This document shows, piece after piece, positions 1-10,426 of a DNA stretch of 48,818 nucleotides. The notes below the pieces were generated by a model that ran no database searches, had not been told where the DNA came from, and worked only from the letters and a program-made list of their open reading frames with translations. The stretch is from Yersinia pekkanenii (lineage in GTDB: Bacteria; Pseudomonadota; Gammaproteobacteria; Enterobacterales; Enterobacteriaceae), in contig NZ_CQAZ01000036.1 of NCBI RefSeq assembly GCF_001152565.1, positions 1 to 48,818 of the forward strand, written 5' to 3'. Every line of letters starts with the position of its first letter. Positions within the stretch are counted from its first letter, which is position 1. A program made the position numbers and the translations under genes.

Positions 1-24
1 GTTCGAGCCCCGTCCGTTCCGCCA
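1..24 (+). tRNA. 3' end of a tRNA-Asp gene (truncated by window edge)
   Basis: The first 24 bases end in CCA and match the T-arm and acceptor end of enterobacterial tRNA-Asp (T-loop TTCGAGCCC, then CGTCCGTTCCGCCA). The rest of the gene lies outside the window. The anticodon is not visible, so the identity rests on the acceptor/T-arm similarity. A terminator follows within ten bases. Confidence 0.75.
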
Positions 25-32
25 CTTATTGC

Positions 33-63
33 AAAACCCTGAATCTTTGATTCAGGGTTTTTT
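33..63 (+). terminator. Rho-independent terminator after the tRNA
   Basis: A perfect stem (CCCTGAATC / GATTCAGGG, loop TTT), extended by A:T pairs, is followed by a run of T. Its position just after the tRNA CCA end fits termination of the tRNA transcript. Confidence 0.9.
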
Positions 64-316
64 GCATTTTAATTTTTATATATTATAGTCTGCTAAAGCT
101 ATCCCCTTGATGACATACCTCTTAGTAATTCCTTACTGTAATACCTCTATCAGTACATCGTCATCCTTTAGTCAATTATGGTTTCTGGCTGACTCAGCTT
201 GCATGCCCTGCAAGTTCTTTAATTTTTTTGCTAAGGTTGTTAGAGGATTGGGATAATTATGCATCGGCAGGTTCCTGGGAAAAGAGAACGGTCGCGGTAA
301 GGCTCCAAGGTGATGC
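64..316. other. Non-coding stretch between tRNA-Asp and IS remnant
   Basis: AT-rich sequence with no convincing reading frame or RNA structure. It may include further decayed IS sequence next to the OrfA remnant, but I could not align it to anything. Confidence 0.4.
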
Positions 317-466
317 CTATGCCGCAGGCGTTTTAGAATAGTAGATCGTCCTCGAATACGGGGCCTGTTTGTTGGTTAGCTGGCCTTTTTCTACCTGTTC
401 GATAACAGCCAGTTTAAAGGGCAGGGCATAATCACATTGGGTGCGTTTGAATTCAGTCACTATCAC
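317..466 (-). pseudogene. IS3-family OrfA transposase remnant
   Basis: Read on the minus strand from a GTG at 466, about 49 codons translate to a segment with TEFKRTQCDYALPFKLAVIE followed by QVEKGQLTNKQA. This resembles the N-terminus of IS3-family OrfA (helix-turn-helix) proteins. The frame stops at 317-319, before the usual C-terminal part, and no orfB follows. The adjacent sequence on the transposase upstream side (about 467-515) may be the IS end. I read this as a decayed insertion sequence. The exact IS name is not determined. Confidence 0.6.
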
Positions 467-523
467 GTTCGCCAAAATTAAGTCAGTAACGTGTCAACGC
501 TATTTAGGACAGGTCAGTTGCAT

Positions 524-558
524 AAAAAAGGACTCATGAAAAATAATGAGTCCTTTTT
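524..558 (-). terminator. Terminator downstream of actP
   Basis: An inverted repeat of 13 bp (AAAAAGGACTCAT / ATGAGTCCTTTTT) with an 8-base loop lies 60 bp past the actP stop codon. The A and T tracts on both sides allow termination in either direction. The nearest transcript is the minus-strand acs-yjcH-actP operon. Confidence 0.85.
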
Positions 559-617
559 ACACCAGCCACTGGATCGTTTAAGCAACCCTTAGACGATCGG
601 CATTACCAGTAGAGTTA

Positions 618-2273
618 TCAGTGAGAACTGCTTTGAGACGCGCCCAAACCGGTTTGTGAACGTACAAACTGTGCTTTGAAGCGTAGTCGTTCTTGTTGGC
701 CCACTTCTGAGTTATCCGTGATTGAAAAGAACCATATCCCGACGAATGCCACAATCATTGAGAACAAGGCCGGATATTCGTACGGATAGATTGGTTTTGC
801 ATGTCCCAGAATAGTTACCCAGATGGTTGGACCTAAAATCATCAGGATCACCGCGGTCAATAACCCCAACCAACCACCAATCATCGCACCACGCGTGGTT
901 AGCTTATCCCAATACATTGAGATGAATATAATTGGGAAGTTACAACTAGCCGCAATAGAGAATGCCAAACCTACCATGAAGGCAATGTTTTGTTTTTCAA
1001 ACAAAATACCCAAGCCGATAGCAACGAATCCTAAAATAACTACCGTGATTTTTGAGACCCTCAGTTCATCACGCTCGTTAGCTTTACCGTTCTTAATCAC
1101 ACTGGCGTAAAGATCGTGAGAAACTGCGGATGCACCGGCTAATGTCAGCCCAGCGACTACGGCCAGGATGGTCGCGAAGGCCACAGCTGAGATAAAGCCC
1201 AGGAAGAAGCTCCCCCCTACGGCATCAGCCAAATGGACTGCCGCCATATTGTTACCACCAAGCAATGCTCCGGCAGCATCTTTAAATGCAGGGTTCGGGC
1301 CGACTAGCAGGATCGCGCCAAAGCCAATAATAAAGGTCAATATGTAAAAGTAACCGATAAAACCAGTAGCATAGAATACGCTTTTGCGGGCTTCTTTGGC
1401 ATCACTTACCGTGAAGAAACGCATCAGAATATGTGGCAAGCCCGCAGTACCAAACATCAAGGCCAAACCAAGAGACAATGCGGATATGGGGTCAGAGACT
1501 AACCCCCCAGGACTCATAATTGCCAAACCTTTAGGGTGAACTTTGACCGCTTCGCTGAATAAAGTGTTGAAGTTAAAGTTAACGGACTTCATTACCATTA
1601 TGGCCATAAATGTTGCACCGGCCAGCAGCAATACAGCCTTTATTATCTGTACCCAGGTGGTGGCGAGCATGCCGCCAAACAACACGTACAGCACCATCAG
1701 AATGCCAACTAACACCACTGCTACGTGGTAGTTCAAGCCAAACAGCAGCTCAATTAATTTACCTGCCCCGACCATTTGTGCGATCAAATACAGGGCAACC
1801 ACCACCAATGAGCCACAGGCGGATAAGGTCCGAATTGGCCTTTGTTTCAAACGATAAGAGGCCACATCTGCAAAGGTATAGCGGCCCAGATTACGCAGAC
1901 GCTCAGCGATTAAAAATAGAATGATTGGCCATCCGATTAAGAAGCCAATGGAGTAAATTAATCCATCGTAACCGGAGGTATAAACCAATGCAGAAATGCC
2001 GAGGAATGATGCAGCGGACATAAAGTCCCCAGCGATCGCCAGGCCATTTTGGAAACCGGTTATACGCCCACCTGCAGTGTAATAATCTTGTCGGGAGCGG
2101 GTGCGCTTTGATGCCCAATAGGTGATGTATAACGTTGCGCCGACAAACAGAACGAACATGACGATCGCCTGAATGTTTAGTGGCTGGCGATGAACTTCGC
2201 CGGTAATCGCCTCTGCCTGTGACAGCGCAGGCAAAGCTAATAGGGACAGTGCGGACCAATGGCGAGTCTTCAT
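618..2273 (-). CDS. actP: Acetate permease ActP (cation/acetate symporter)
   Basis: A 551-residue sodium:solute symporter family protein that takes up acetate and probably other short organic acids across the inner membrane. It closely resembles E. coli ActP (YjcG), which has about the same length. It starts with a signal-like segment (residues 1-20), then about 13 hydrophobic membrane segments. The region around residues 65-115 ([20 protein letters not shown]) is typical of the family. Its start overlaps the yjcH stop by four bases, so it is the last gene of acs-yjcH-actP and translationally coupled. Together with Acs it would serve acetate scavenging at low concentration. The assignment is secure. 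Confidence 0.95.
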   Translation of the reverse strand: MKTRHWSALSLLALPALSQAEAITGEVHRQPLNIQAIVMFVLFVGATLYITYWASKRTRSRQDYYTAGGRITGFQNGLAIAGDFMSAASFLGISALVYTSGYDGLIYSIGFLIGWPIILFLIAERLRNLGRYTFADVASYRLKQRPIRTLSACGSLVVVALYLIAQMVGAGKLIELLFGLNYHVAVVLVGILMVLYVLFGGMLATTWVQIIKAVLLLAGATFMAIMVMKSVNFNFNTLFSEAVKVHPKGLAIMSPGGLVSDPISALSLGLALMFGTAGLPHILMRFFTVSDAKEARKSVFYATGFIGYFYILTFIIGFGAILLVGPNPAFKDAAGALLGGNNMAAVHLADAVGGSFFLGFISAVAFATILAVVAGLTLAGASAVSHDLYASVIKNGKANERDELRVSKITVVILGFVAIGLGILFEKQNIAFMVGLAFSIAASCNFPIIFISMYWDKLTTRGAMIGGWLGLLTAVILMILGPTIWVTILGHAKPIYPYEYPALFSMIVAFVGIWFFSITDNSEVGQQERLRFKAQFVRSQTGLGASQSSSH

Positions 2274-2581
2274 TGCTTCACCTCACGAAGAATTTCTGCG
2301 GTCAGACGGTCAAACTCGCCATTAGCCCGAATAACGTAAATACCTGTAAGAACAAAAGAAATAACAATTAACCCCACACCAACGGGAATGCCGCGAGTGA
2401 TACTGGAACCTGTATATAGCGGGGTTCCAAGCCATTGTGGTTCGAAAGCAATGAGGAAAATGAAACTGACATATAGCACCAGAGTAATCAGCGACAATAG
2501 CCATGCAAAGCGACCACGTTTTTGCACCAACTCTTTGAAACGCGGGTTATTTTCAATCTCTTGATAAATGCTGTCATTCAT
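2270..2581 (-). CDS. yjcH: DUF485 membrane protein YjcH
   Basis: A 103-residue inner membrane protein of the DUF485 family with two hydrophobic segments, about residues 27-48 and 62-86, and a charged N-terminus. It lies between acs and actP, as in E. coli, and overlaps actP by four bases (ATGA). The biochemical role is not established; conserved linkage suggests it assists or accompanies ActP. The length equals that of E. coli YjcH. Confidence 0.93.
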   Translation of the reverse strand: MNDSIYQEIENNPRFKELVQKRGRFAWLLSLITLVLYVSFIFLIAFEPQWLGTPLYTGSSITRGIPVGVGLIVISFVLTGIYVIRANGEFDRLTAEILREVKQ

Positions 2582-2635
2582 CAGAGTCTCTCCTTTGAGG
2601 CATTAATTAAGGTTGCAGCCCGCAGGCGGCACAAT

Positions 2636-4594
2636 TTACGACGGTGTTTGCATTGATTGTTTTTCTTCCAGTAATTTGTCCACAACACTTGGATCGGCCA
2701 GCGTTGAGGTATCCCCTAAGTTGCTGGTATCACCGGCTGCAATCTTGCGCAGAATTCGGCGCATGATCTTGCCAGAGCGGGTTTTGGGTAGCGAATCGGT
2801 CCAGTGCAGAATATCCGGTGTCGCGATTGGGCCAATCTCTTTACGCACCCAGTTACGTACCTCGGTATACAGCTCCGGTGTGGGTTCTTCACCGTGATTC
2901 AGTGTGATGTAGGCATAGATAGCCTGTCCTTTGATATTGTGTGGAACTCCGACTACTGCGGCTTCGGCAATTTTAGGATGGGAGACCAGTGCTGATTCAA
3001 TTTCGGCGGTACCTAAACGGTGACCAGAAACATTCAGTACGTCATCAACCCGGCCGGTGATCCAGTAGTAGCCATCTTCGTCGCGGCGTGCACCATCACC
3101 ACTGAAATACATGCCTTTAAAGGTTGAGAAGTAGGTTTGTTCAAAACGGTCATGATCGCCAAATAGTGTCCGGGCTTGACCTGGCCAAGAATCAGTTATC
3201 ACCAGATTGCCTTCGGCCACACCTTCTTGCGGGTTACCCAAGTTGTCTACCAGCGCGGGTTGGACGCCAAAGAACGGACGAGTGGCGGAGCCGGCTTTTA
3301 GCTCGGTGGCACCCGGTAGTGGGGTTATCATGAAACCACCGGTTTCAGTCTGCCACCAGGTATCGACAATCGGGCATTTACTGTTACCGATTTTGTTGTA
3401 ATACCACTCCCAAGCTTCAGGGTTGATAGGTTCACCGACCGATCCCATGATCCGCAACGAATTACGATGAGTACCTTCGATAGCTTTGTCACCTTCGGCC
3501 ATTAAGGCGCGAATGGCGGTGGGGGCGGTATATAGAATATTCACTTGATGCTTATCGATAACCTGGCCCAAGCGATTAACGCCCGGATAGTTTGGGACAC
3601 CTTCAAACATCAGAGTAATGGCACCACAGGCCAGGGGGCCATACAGCAGATAGCTGTGACCGGTGACCCAGCCGACATCTGCGGTACACCAGTAGATATC
3701 GCCGGGGTGATAATCGAAAACGTATTTAAAGGTCAACGCAGCATAAACCAGATAACCTCCGGTAGTATGCACCACCCCTTTCGGTTTACCGGTAGAACCT
3801 GAGGTATAAAGGATGAATAATGGATCTTCGGCATTCATCTCTTCTGGTGGACAGTCGGCAGAGGCTTCTTTAGTCAGGTCATGCCACCATAAATCCCGTC
3901 CATCTTTCCAATAACTTGCATTACCAGTGCGCTGGAATACGACAACATTTTTGATACTGGTGATAGCAGGGTTTTTCAGCGCTTCATCGACATTTTTTTT
4001 CAGTGGAATTGCGCGACCAGCACGGATGCCTTCGTCGGCAGTAATCACCAGTTTTGAGTTAGAATCGATAATGCGCCCGGCTACTGCATCTGGTGAGAAC
4101 CCACCGAAAATGACCGAGTGGATAGCGCCGATACGCGCGCAAGCCAGCATAGCAACTGCGGCTTCTGGCACCATTGGCATATAGATAGCAACGACATCAC
4201 CTTTCTTAATACCCAGCTTTTTCAGCACATTGGCAAACTGGCACACATCATGGTGAAGTTGTTTATAAGTCACAGTTTTTGACTGGGTAGGGTCATCACC
4301 TTCCCAAATAATCGCGGTTTGATCACCACGTTCAGCCAAATGGCGGTCAAGACAGTTAGCTGCAAGATTCAGCGTGCCATCTTCAAACCAGCGGATACTC
4401 ACATGGCCGGGGTCAAAAGAGGTATTCTTTACCGTTTTATACGGTTTAATCCAATCAATAATCTTGCCATGTTCGCCCCAAAATTCATCTGGGTTCTGCA
4501 CAGATTGTTGATAGTATTGATTATATCGTTCTGGGGTGATTAGGGCGTACTCTGCAATTGCAGTTGGAATAGGGTGCTTATGTATTTGGCTCAT
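2636..4594 (-). CDS. acs: Acetyl-CoA synthetase Acs
   Basis: A 652-residue AMP-forming enzyme that makes acetyl-CoA from acetate, ATP and CoA in the cytosol. The start is set at 4594 ([10 protein letters not shown]) because a CAAGGAGA ribosome site lies just upstream and the length then equals E. coli Acs. The open frame continues 13 codons further upstream. Motifs include the adenylate-forming signature [11 protein letters not shown], the hinge YWITGRVDD, and near the C-terminus [11 protein letters not shown]. That last motif carries the catalytic lysine, which in this family is controlled by reversible acetylation. First gene of the acs-yjcH-actP unit. Confidence 0.97.
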   Translation of the reverse strand: MSQIHKHPIPTAIAEYALITPERYNQYYQQSVQNPDEFWGEHGKIIDWIKPYKTVKNTSFDPGHVSIRWFEDGTLNLAANCLDRHLAERGDQTAIIWEGDDPTQSKTVTYKQLHHDVCQFANVLKKLGIKKGDVVAIYMPMVPEAAVAMLACARIGAIHSVIFGGFSPDAVAGRIIDSNSKLVITADEGIRAGRAIPLKKNVDEALKNPAITSIKNVVVFQRTGNASYWKDGRDLWWHDLTKEASADCPPEEMNAEDPLFILYTSGSTGKPKGVVHTTGGYLVYAALTFKYVFDYHPGDIYWCTADVGWVTGHSYLLYGPLACGAITLMFEGVPNYPGVNRLGQVIDKHQVNILYTAPTAIRALMAEGDKAIEGTHRNSLRIMGSVGEPINPEAWEWYYNKIGNSKCPIVDTWWQTETGGFMITPLPGATELKAGSATRPFFGVQPALVDNLGNPQEGVAEGNLVITDSWPGQARTLFGDHDRFEQTYFSTFKGMYFSGDGARRDEDGYYWITGRVDDVLNVSGHRLGTAEIESALVSHPKIAEAAVVGVPHNIKGQAIYAYITLNHGEEPTPELYTEVRNWVRKEIGPIATPDILHWTDSLPKTRSGKIMRRILRKIAAGDTSNLGDTSTLADPSVVDKLLEEKQSMQTPS

Positions 4595-5513
4595 AATAGT
4601 TCTCCTTGAGATTGTTAATAATATGTCAATCAAAGGTTAATTATAGTGTGAGTGGGTGTTTTGTTTCTTTTTTGGGCGGCAGATCACGCATAAAAGATGT
4701 TGATTTAGAGACTTACTTAGTGTGTTGCGTGGTGAATCGATACCTTAATGATAGGAGAGGTGCTTGGTTGCCATGTAATAAAGGAAAGAAAATGTGCACA
4801 TCAGCTCATTTCTACAGTGAGATAGGAATATTGAAGGGCGAGTGCTACTAAGAGTACTAACGTAGTGTGATTAATTATTTGCAATTAGGTAAGGTTAACT
4901 AAAAAAAGATAATTTAATTTACAATTGTAGTTAAAATGTTATTTTCTAATCTCACTGTAATTATAATTAGATATATATTTCCACTGGAAGTATAAGTGTA
5001 TAAATAGAAAGTAGAATGGCATAACTATTCATTTTAATATTTTCCCTATTTACATTGTTGACCATAAACTTCTCGAGAAAGATCGACTTTGATTGCATAA
5101 TATCAAAAATAAACGGGGAGTTATCGTAATTGAATTTAACAAAATGCAAACAAAATTCATCAATAAATAAAACATAATTAGGGTTTGTCCCACAATTTAA
5201 TTTAGTTTAATTTTTATACTGACGGAGCATGATACTATTTGTTATTGATGCATTTTACTTTTTTAATAACAAATATTTACTGCATTTTGATGGTTTATTT
5301 AGCTGAAATCATGCATTACGCCAATGTGGGCTTAGTGTAAACAAGACTTGCAGAATAGTGTCCAGAAATGATACTGATTTATAACGTGGACGGCTGGCGG
5401 GAGGCTGAACCATACGTTTTATCAACTATAGCCCCGTATGTAATGATTAAGTATTCTATTTCAAATGCTTAGAAACTTGTATTTTATGGGATGCTTTGAG
5501 GGATTTTTAGGGT
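4595..5513. other. Long AT-rich intergenic region between divergent acs and gltP
   Basis: About 0.9 kb without a convincing gene; short open frames here lack ribosome sites and look like chance AT-rich frames. It must hold the acs promoter (minus) and the gltP promoter (plus). A perfect 11-bp inverted repeat (TATTTGTTATT / AATAACAAATA, 5236-5246 and 5265-5275) separated by 18 bases is the clearest structure. I could not place a CRP site with confidence, although acs is CRP-controlled in E. coli. Confidence 0.6.
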
Positions 5514-6830
5514 ATGAAAAGTATAAAGATAGGTTTGGCCTGGCAAATACTCATTGCGCTGGTATTAGGTATTTTGGTTGGTGCGATATTACATAATCAA
5601 ATTGAGTCCAGAGAATGGTTAGTTAGTAATGTTTTAAGTCCAGCGGGCGATATTTTTATCCGCTTAATTAAAATGATTGTTGTACCGATCGTTATTTCAA
5701 CATTGATCGTAGGTATTGCTGGTGTTGGTGATGCGAAGAAGCTTGGGCGAATTGGCCTGAAAACCATCATCTATTTCGAAGTTATCACCACCGTTGCCAT
5801 TATTGTCGGGATCACTTTAGCGAATGTGTTCCAGCCAGGGCATGGCATTGATATGTCAGCACTGACCGTAGTGGATATCTCCCAGTATGAAAAAACTACC
5901 GAACAAGTACAAAGTGGTAGTCACAGTCTGGTGAGCACTATTTTGTCGCTGATCCCTGCCAACGTCTTTGCCTCAATGGCAAAAGGCGATATGTTACCGA
6001 TTATTTTCTTCTCAGTGTTGTTCGGTTTAGGGCTATCTTCATTGCCAAAAGAAACCAAAGAACCACTGTTGAATGTGTTTAAAGCTGTTTCTGAAAGCAT
6101 GTTCAAAGTCACACATATGATTATGCGTTATGCGCCTATCGGGGTGTTTGGCTTGATTTCGGTAACGGTTGCTAACTTTGGTTTTGCGTCACTGATCCCC
6201 CTTGCGAAGTTGGTTATTCTGGTTTATGCCGCGATTCTTTTCTTTGCCTTAGTCGTTTTGGGGACGGTGGCAAGATTGTGTAAGTTGCGTATTTGGACAT
6301 TGATTCGAATTTTAAAGGATGAGTTGATTCTGGCATATTCTACCGCCAGCTCTGAAACGGTATTGCCACGAATTATTGAAAAAATGGAAGCTTATGGCGC
6401 GCCTAAAGCGATTACCAGTTTTGTGGTACCAACAGGTTATTCATTTAACCTGGATGGCTCTACGCTATATCAAAGTATTGCGGCCATATTTATTGCCCAG
6501 CTTTATGGGATTGAGCTGTCTATCGGGCAGGAAATTATTCTGGTACTGACCTTAATGGTGACGTCGAAAGGTATTGCCGGTGTTCCAGGCGTCTCTTTCG
6601 TGGTCTTGCTGGCAACATTAGGCAGTGTGGGTATTCCGTTGGAAGGTTTAGCCTTTATTGCGGGTGTGGACCGTATTCTGGATATGGCGCGCACCGCACT
6701 GAACGTGGTGGGGAATGCGTTAGCTGTGCTGGTTATTGCCAAGTGGGAAAATCAGTTTGATCATGAAAAAGCCAAAGCATATGAGAAAGCATTGTTTGCC
6801 CCGAAACAAATACCGGTAAATCAAGGCTAA
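5514..6830 (+). CDS. gltP: Proton/glutamate-aspartate symporter GltP
   Basis: A 438-residue inner membrane carrier of the dicarboxylate/amino acid:cation symporter family, very close to E. coli GltP throughout. It imports glutamate and aspartate with protons. The family core is clear: the serine-rich loop STASSETVLPR (near residues 279-289), GYSFNLDGSTLYQ, TSKGIAGVPG, and the last core helix GVDRILDMARTALNVVGNA, which holds substrate-binding residues. It stands alone, with a terminator after its stop, divergent from acs. Confidence 0.97.
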   Translation: MKSIKIGLAWQILIALVLGILVGAILHNQIESREWLVSNVLSPAGDIFIRLIKMIVVPIVISTLIVGIAGVGDAKKLGRIGLKTIIYFEVITTVAIIVGITLANVFQPGHGIDMSALTVVDISQYEKTTEQVQSGSHSLVSTILSLIPANVFASMAKGDMLPIIFFSVLFGLGLSSLPKETKEPLLNVFKAVSESMFKVTHMIMRYAPIGVFGLISVTVANFGFASLIPLAKLVILVYAAILFFALVVLGTVARLCKLRIWTLIRILKDELILAYSTASSETVLPRIIEKMEAYGAPKAITSFVVPTGYSFNLDGSTLYQSIAAIFIAQLYGIELSIGQEIILVLTLMVTSKGIAGVPGVSFVVLLATLGSVGIPLEGLAFIAGVDRILDMARTALNVVGNALAVLVIAKWENQFDHEKAKAYEKALFAPKQIPVNQG

Positions 6831-6867
6831 TATTCTTGGTTTTTAGCGCTAGCGGCTGGTATCGTTG

Positions 6868-6903
6868 AGTCCCCTGTCAGAGAGATATTGACAGGGGATT
6901 TTT
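6868..6903 (+). terminator. Terminator after gltP
   Basis: The inverted repeat TCCCCTGTCA / TGACAGGGGA with a short loop is followed by TTTTTA. It is 40 bp past the gltP stop and may also help end minus-strand transcription from ssrB. Confidence 0.85.
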
Positions 6904-6957
6904 ATGGGTATTTATCATCAATAATATGCCAAGAGAATCACTCATTCTTTGCAGTTA

Positions 6958-7590
6958 TTACGCATTGAGTCCTAAGCGATATGACCAGTGAATAAGTTCG
7001 GCAACTTTGTGCACATCCAGTTTTTTCATCATATTAAGACGATGGGTCTCAACGGTTTTCTGGCTGATGGAAAGGCGGTCGGCGATAATTCGGTTACAGG
7101 AACCTTCGGTGATCAGTTTTAGAATCTGCCGCTCCCGTGGGGTCAAAACCGGTTGGTTCGTTTCGGCGCTTTGTGCCAGCTTGTTTACCAACGCGCTATT
7201 GAGTGCCGGGTCAATATAGCGCCTACCAGCTGCGACAGTTTGAATCGCTGCCATTAGAACCTGCTGCGGGCTTTTCTTTAGAACATAACCCAGTGCACCA
7301 CTGTTTAACGTTCTGCTGGCGTGATGTTCCTCATGGCGGGCCGTCAATGCCAAGATCTTCATCGTCGGCCAGCGGCGAAGAAGTTGAATAATAACGTCAA
7401 GGCCATCCATTCCGGGTAGACCTAAATCTATAATCGCAACGTCCGGTTCAGTTTTACGACATAAGTTGTATACATCCAGTCCATTATCCGCCTGACCTAC
7501 AATCTGATAACGCGGATATGCAACGAGCATATTCTTAATACCGTTAATAATAAGCTCATGATCGTCGACGATCAGTAATTTCGTATTCAT
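6958..7590 (-). CDS. ssrB: Response regulator, SsrB-like (NarL/FixJ family)
   Basis: A 210-residue response regulator. The receiver domain (about 1-120) has acidic residues D9/D10, the phosphoacceptor D55 (AIIDLGLPGMDG), T83 and K105. The C-terminal LuxR-type helix-turn-helix (about 149-207) contains LTPRERQILKLITEG and ISQKTVETHR. Its size and pairing with the hybrid kinase next door match SPI-2 SsrB, which activates the secretion genes. It is the last gene of the minus-strand ssrA-ssrB unit at the edge of the secretion cluster. It very likely controls the divergent ssa/sse genes; this is inferred from position and family. Confidence 0.9.
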   Translation of the reverse strand: MNTKLLIVDDHELIINGIKNMLVAYPRYQIVGQADNGLDVYNLCRKTEPDVAIIDLGLPGMDGLDVIIQLLRRWPTMKILALTARHEEHHASRTLNSGALGYVLKKSPQQVLMAAIQTVAAGRRYIDPALNSALVNKLAQSAETNQPVLTPRERQILKLITEGSCNRIIADRLSISQKTVETHRLNMMKKLDVHKVAELIHWSYRLGLNA

Positions 7591-7603
7591 AAAGTTATTC
7601 CCT

Positions 7604-10426
7604 TTACCTGATGATTGAAATGGGGTCGCGAGGACTCCGTGGTTGAAACTGCAAATGAATTATCTCGTCGAGGCGAGTGATATCGTGTTGTGTAATCGTT
7701 TCCTGAGCTTCGATCGCTATTTCCAATTGAATAACGGCGTCTTGTAATTCAATTAACCCTGCTTGCCCGGCACAACCTTTTAAAGTGTGAAGCCGCAGCG
7801 ATAAGGTAGGAATATGGGCGAGAGACTCTTTTGCCTGCTGTACTAATATTTGTAGTGATTGTAATACTCTCAGCCGAAGTGAGTCGTCATTCAAATTCAA
7901 TAATGGTGTAGGGATGGAAACGTGGGGGACGAGGTCAATGCCGCGCTCGAGCTGAAATTGCGCGGCCATATCCAGTACTTCCGCCAGTTGATAAAAAGTA
8001 ACGGGTTTAGAGAGATAATGATTCATCCCCGCCTGATAGGCCCTTATTTTTTCGTCAGGATTGGTATTCGCACTCAGTGCCGTGATCATGCAACGATTAT
8101 CCCGGTTAATCGCATCATCACGCCAATACCGGGTTGTTATCAACCCATCCATGACCGGCATTCGAATATCCATCAGCACCAGATCAAAACGCTGAGTTTG
8201 GCCAATACGCAATGCCACTTCGCCGTTTTCTGCCAAAATAACCTGATGCCCCAGTTGCCGTAGCATCATGCCAGTAATATCACGATTGGTTTCAGCATCA
8301 TCAACTAACAAGATGGTCATATGCCAAGGTTGTAGTGGGAGGTTTTGTTGTATTTCTTGCTGATACGGGGCAGGTTGATTCCTACTGTTCAGATACTGTT
8401 TAACTTTGGCATATAAGCGGCCAGGTAGGTAATTCAACTCGTTATCGGCGAAGGGCCCCGATTGCGTATACCCTGACGTATCATTGTCGGGTAGGCAGGT
8501 AATACCCCAGGCAGATAATTGATTGTGTAATGACGGTGGTGCATATAATTCACCCTCTAAAGGCTTTACTGGCGTCAACTCACTGAATGGTAGAATCAAT
8601 GAGAAGCGGCTGCCATGCCCTGGCAAGCTGAAGAGCGTAATATGCCCTCCCATCATCCTTGTTAGATTATCTGCAATAGTTAACCCCAGACCGGTTCCCT
8701 GTCCATGCTCACGGGTCTGGACAAAGGGGCAGAATATCTTCTGTTGATGCTGTAAATCAATGCCACAGCCGGTATCTTCAACGGTGAAGCAGAGCTGTTT
8801 ACCCTTAAGCCCAACATCGAGATGAATATGACCCTGCTGCGTAAATTTAACTGCATTGCCTAATAAGTTAATCAGAATCTGTTTTAGGCGTTGATTGTCG
8901 AGTTCAAGTTCAAGTGGAACGTCTGAGCTAACATAAGTGGCCAGAATGATTGGTTTACTTAAGGCTTGGCTATGTATTGTTAACATCGCCTGATCCAGTA
9001 AAGGGAGTAAGGCAGTTCTCTCCTGAGACAACGTCATTTGGCCCGATTCAATACGTGAAAAATCCAAAAGATTGTTGATTATTGCGAGTAAAGAATGGGA
9101 GCACTGACGAGCCGTCTCTGCCAACCGAGATTGCTCGGAGGTCAGCGTTGTATTTTGCAATAATTCGACAGCGCCTAAAGCCCCATTTAGTGGGGTTCGA
9201 ATTTCATGGCTTATTGTGGTTAGATGCGTGCTCTTGCGGTGATTGGCTTGCTCGGCGGCTTGTTTTGACTTTGCCAGTGCCTGTGTGCGTTCCTTTACTT
9301 TCATGTCCAGCGTGTCGTATTGCTCATTCAACGTATCCAGCAACTTGTTGTAAGCCCGAGCAATTTGCCCTAACTCATCCATGCGTTTAATCGGTAAACG
9401 TGGCTCCATTGCTTGCGGACCGGTAGCACCAATAATATTGACGAAGTTCCATAAGGGAATTGCCAGATAATATCGCAGTAATAAAGAAAGCACTAACGTG
9501 AGTAACAACAAAATAGCCAGTGCAAATGGGAGTTGATGCAAGGCAGGCTTTGCCGCTTCCCAGGCAAAACCTACTCGTGGGTAAATAACTAACTGTTGCC
9601 AACCAGGGCCTTTTAACTGGGTTCTTAATACCAGATAATCAGGTGTTTGTTGCCAGCCGTCATGTAAATGACGGTTTTTTAGTTGGCGAATAATTTCATG
9701 TAACTGATTTGACGGTATATTCTTTTGAGATATGGGGAGCAACTCGCCATTTTTATCCAGCCATAAATTAATATCTCGCTGTTCTACCGGTTGATTATCA
9801 GTCACTAATTCATTCAGTTTTAATGAAAATCCGGCCAATGAGCCAGACTGGTCACATACAGCGACGGAAACATGCCAACCACTTTGCGTGCTATAAGTTG
9901 GCATACCCCAGAAAATATTGTCATGGGTAGGGAATATTGGCAGTAAAAGTAATTCCTTACGTCGCTGATACAAATAGTCTCTTGATACCATTTGTGGTCG
10001 AAATATGGTAATGCCTCCCTTTCTTTTAATCGTAAAACTATCGAGATAATAAGTCTGACCAGAAGTACCGTAAGCCTGAGTGATTTGAAGATCATGTTTA
10101 GATTGGATGGCATTACACATTCCTGAATTAAAAGGAACATTGTTACCCATATCATCGTTTGTACGAACCAGGGGCAATCGCCAGGTCGGGGGGGAATTTG
10201 TCTGGCGGCTGATCAGCGCGGCCGCATCACGTTCGGCCCCCTCAAATTGGTAATTACTTAAATCTGCACGTAGTGATGCCATATGGGTTAATTCATTCAC
10301 CAATCGCAGACGCGTATCCTCATATGAAAAAAATGCGGTAGCAGCAATTGAAATTAGCCAAATGGCAATTGATGTAATGCTCAGTAATAGTGTCAATCGA
10401 GTGACGAGTGATGATGTATTTTTCAT
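7604..10426 (-). CDS. ssrA: Hybrid sensor histidine kinase, SsrA-like
   Basis: A 940-residue tripartite sensor kinase. The start is set at 10426 (MKNTSSLV), preceded by AGGTGA; the frame opens 17 codons earlier. Order: N-terminal membrane segment (about 10-35), a long periplasmic sensing region, a second membrane segment (about 300-325), and a HAMP-like linker. Then come the kinase with His407 (SHEIRTPLNG), an ATPase domain with GTGLGLTIADN, a receiver with Asp753 (LVLMDIRMPVMDG) and a C-terminal HPt domain with His880 (LHTLKGCAG). This layout and length are those of Salmonella SsrA. Phosphate would pass His-Asp-His to the SsrB-like regulator just downstream. The signal sensed is not visible here. 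Confidence 0.9.
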   Translation of the reverse strand: MKNTSSLVTRLTLLLSITSIAIWLISIAATAFFSYEDTRLRLVNELTHMASLRADLSNYQFEGAERDAAALISRQTNSPPTWRLPLVRTNDDMGNNVPFNSGMCNAIQSKHDLQITQAYGTSGQTYYLDSFTIKRKGGITIFRPQMVSRDYLYQRRKELLLLPIFPTHDNIFWGMPTYSTQSGWHVSVAVCDQSGSLAGFSLKLNELVTDNQPVEQRDINLWLDKNGELLPISQKNIPSNQLHEIIRQLKNRHLHDGWQQTPDYLVLRTQLKGPGWQQLVIYPRVGFAWEAAKPALHQLPFALAILLLLTLVLSLLLRYYLAIPLWNFVNIIGATGPQAMEPRLPIKRMDELGQIARAYNKLLDTLNEQYDTLDMKVKERTQALAKSKQAAEQANHRKSTHLTTISHEIRTPLNGALGAVELLQNTTLTSEQSRLAETARQCSHSLLAIINNLLDFSRIESGQMTLSQERTALLPLLDQAMLTIHSQALSKPIILATYVSSDVPLELELDNQRLKQILINLLGNAVKFTQQGHIHLDVGLKGKQLCFTVEDTGCGIDLQHQQKIFCPFVQTREHGQGTGLGLTIADNLTRMMGGHITLFSLPGHGSRFSLILPFSELTPVKPLEGELYAPPSLHNQLSAWGITCLPDNDTSGYTQSGPFADNELNYLPGRLYAKVKQYLNSRNQPAPYQQEIQQNLPLQPWHMTILLVDDAETNRDITGMMLRQLGHQVILAENGEVALRIGQTQRFDLVLMDIRMPVMDGLITTRYWRDDAINRDNRCMITALSANTNPDEKIRAYQAGMNHYLSKPVTFYQLAEVLDMAAQFQLERGIDLVPHVSIPTPLLNLNDDSLRLRVLQSLQILVQQAKESLAHIPTLSLRLHTLKGCAGQAGLIELQDAVIQLEIAIEAQETITQHDITRLDEIIHLQFQPRSPRDPISIIR

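Noticed and set aside
4606-4851. Plus-strand open frame of 81 codons in the acs-gltP gap
   Set aside because: It starts inside the acs leader antisense, has no good ribosome site and no family features.
4860-4885. Possible CRP site (TGTGATTAATTATTTGCA) before acs
   Set aside because: Only the left half-site fits; the right half departs from TCACA, so it is too weak to call.
4967-5149. Minus-strand 60-codon AT-rich frame
   Set aside because: Chance frame in AT-rich DNA; no ribosome site or recognisable motif.
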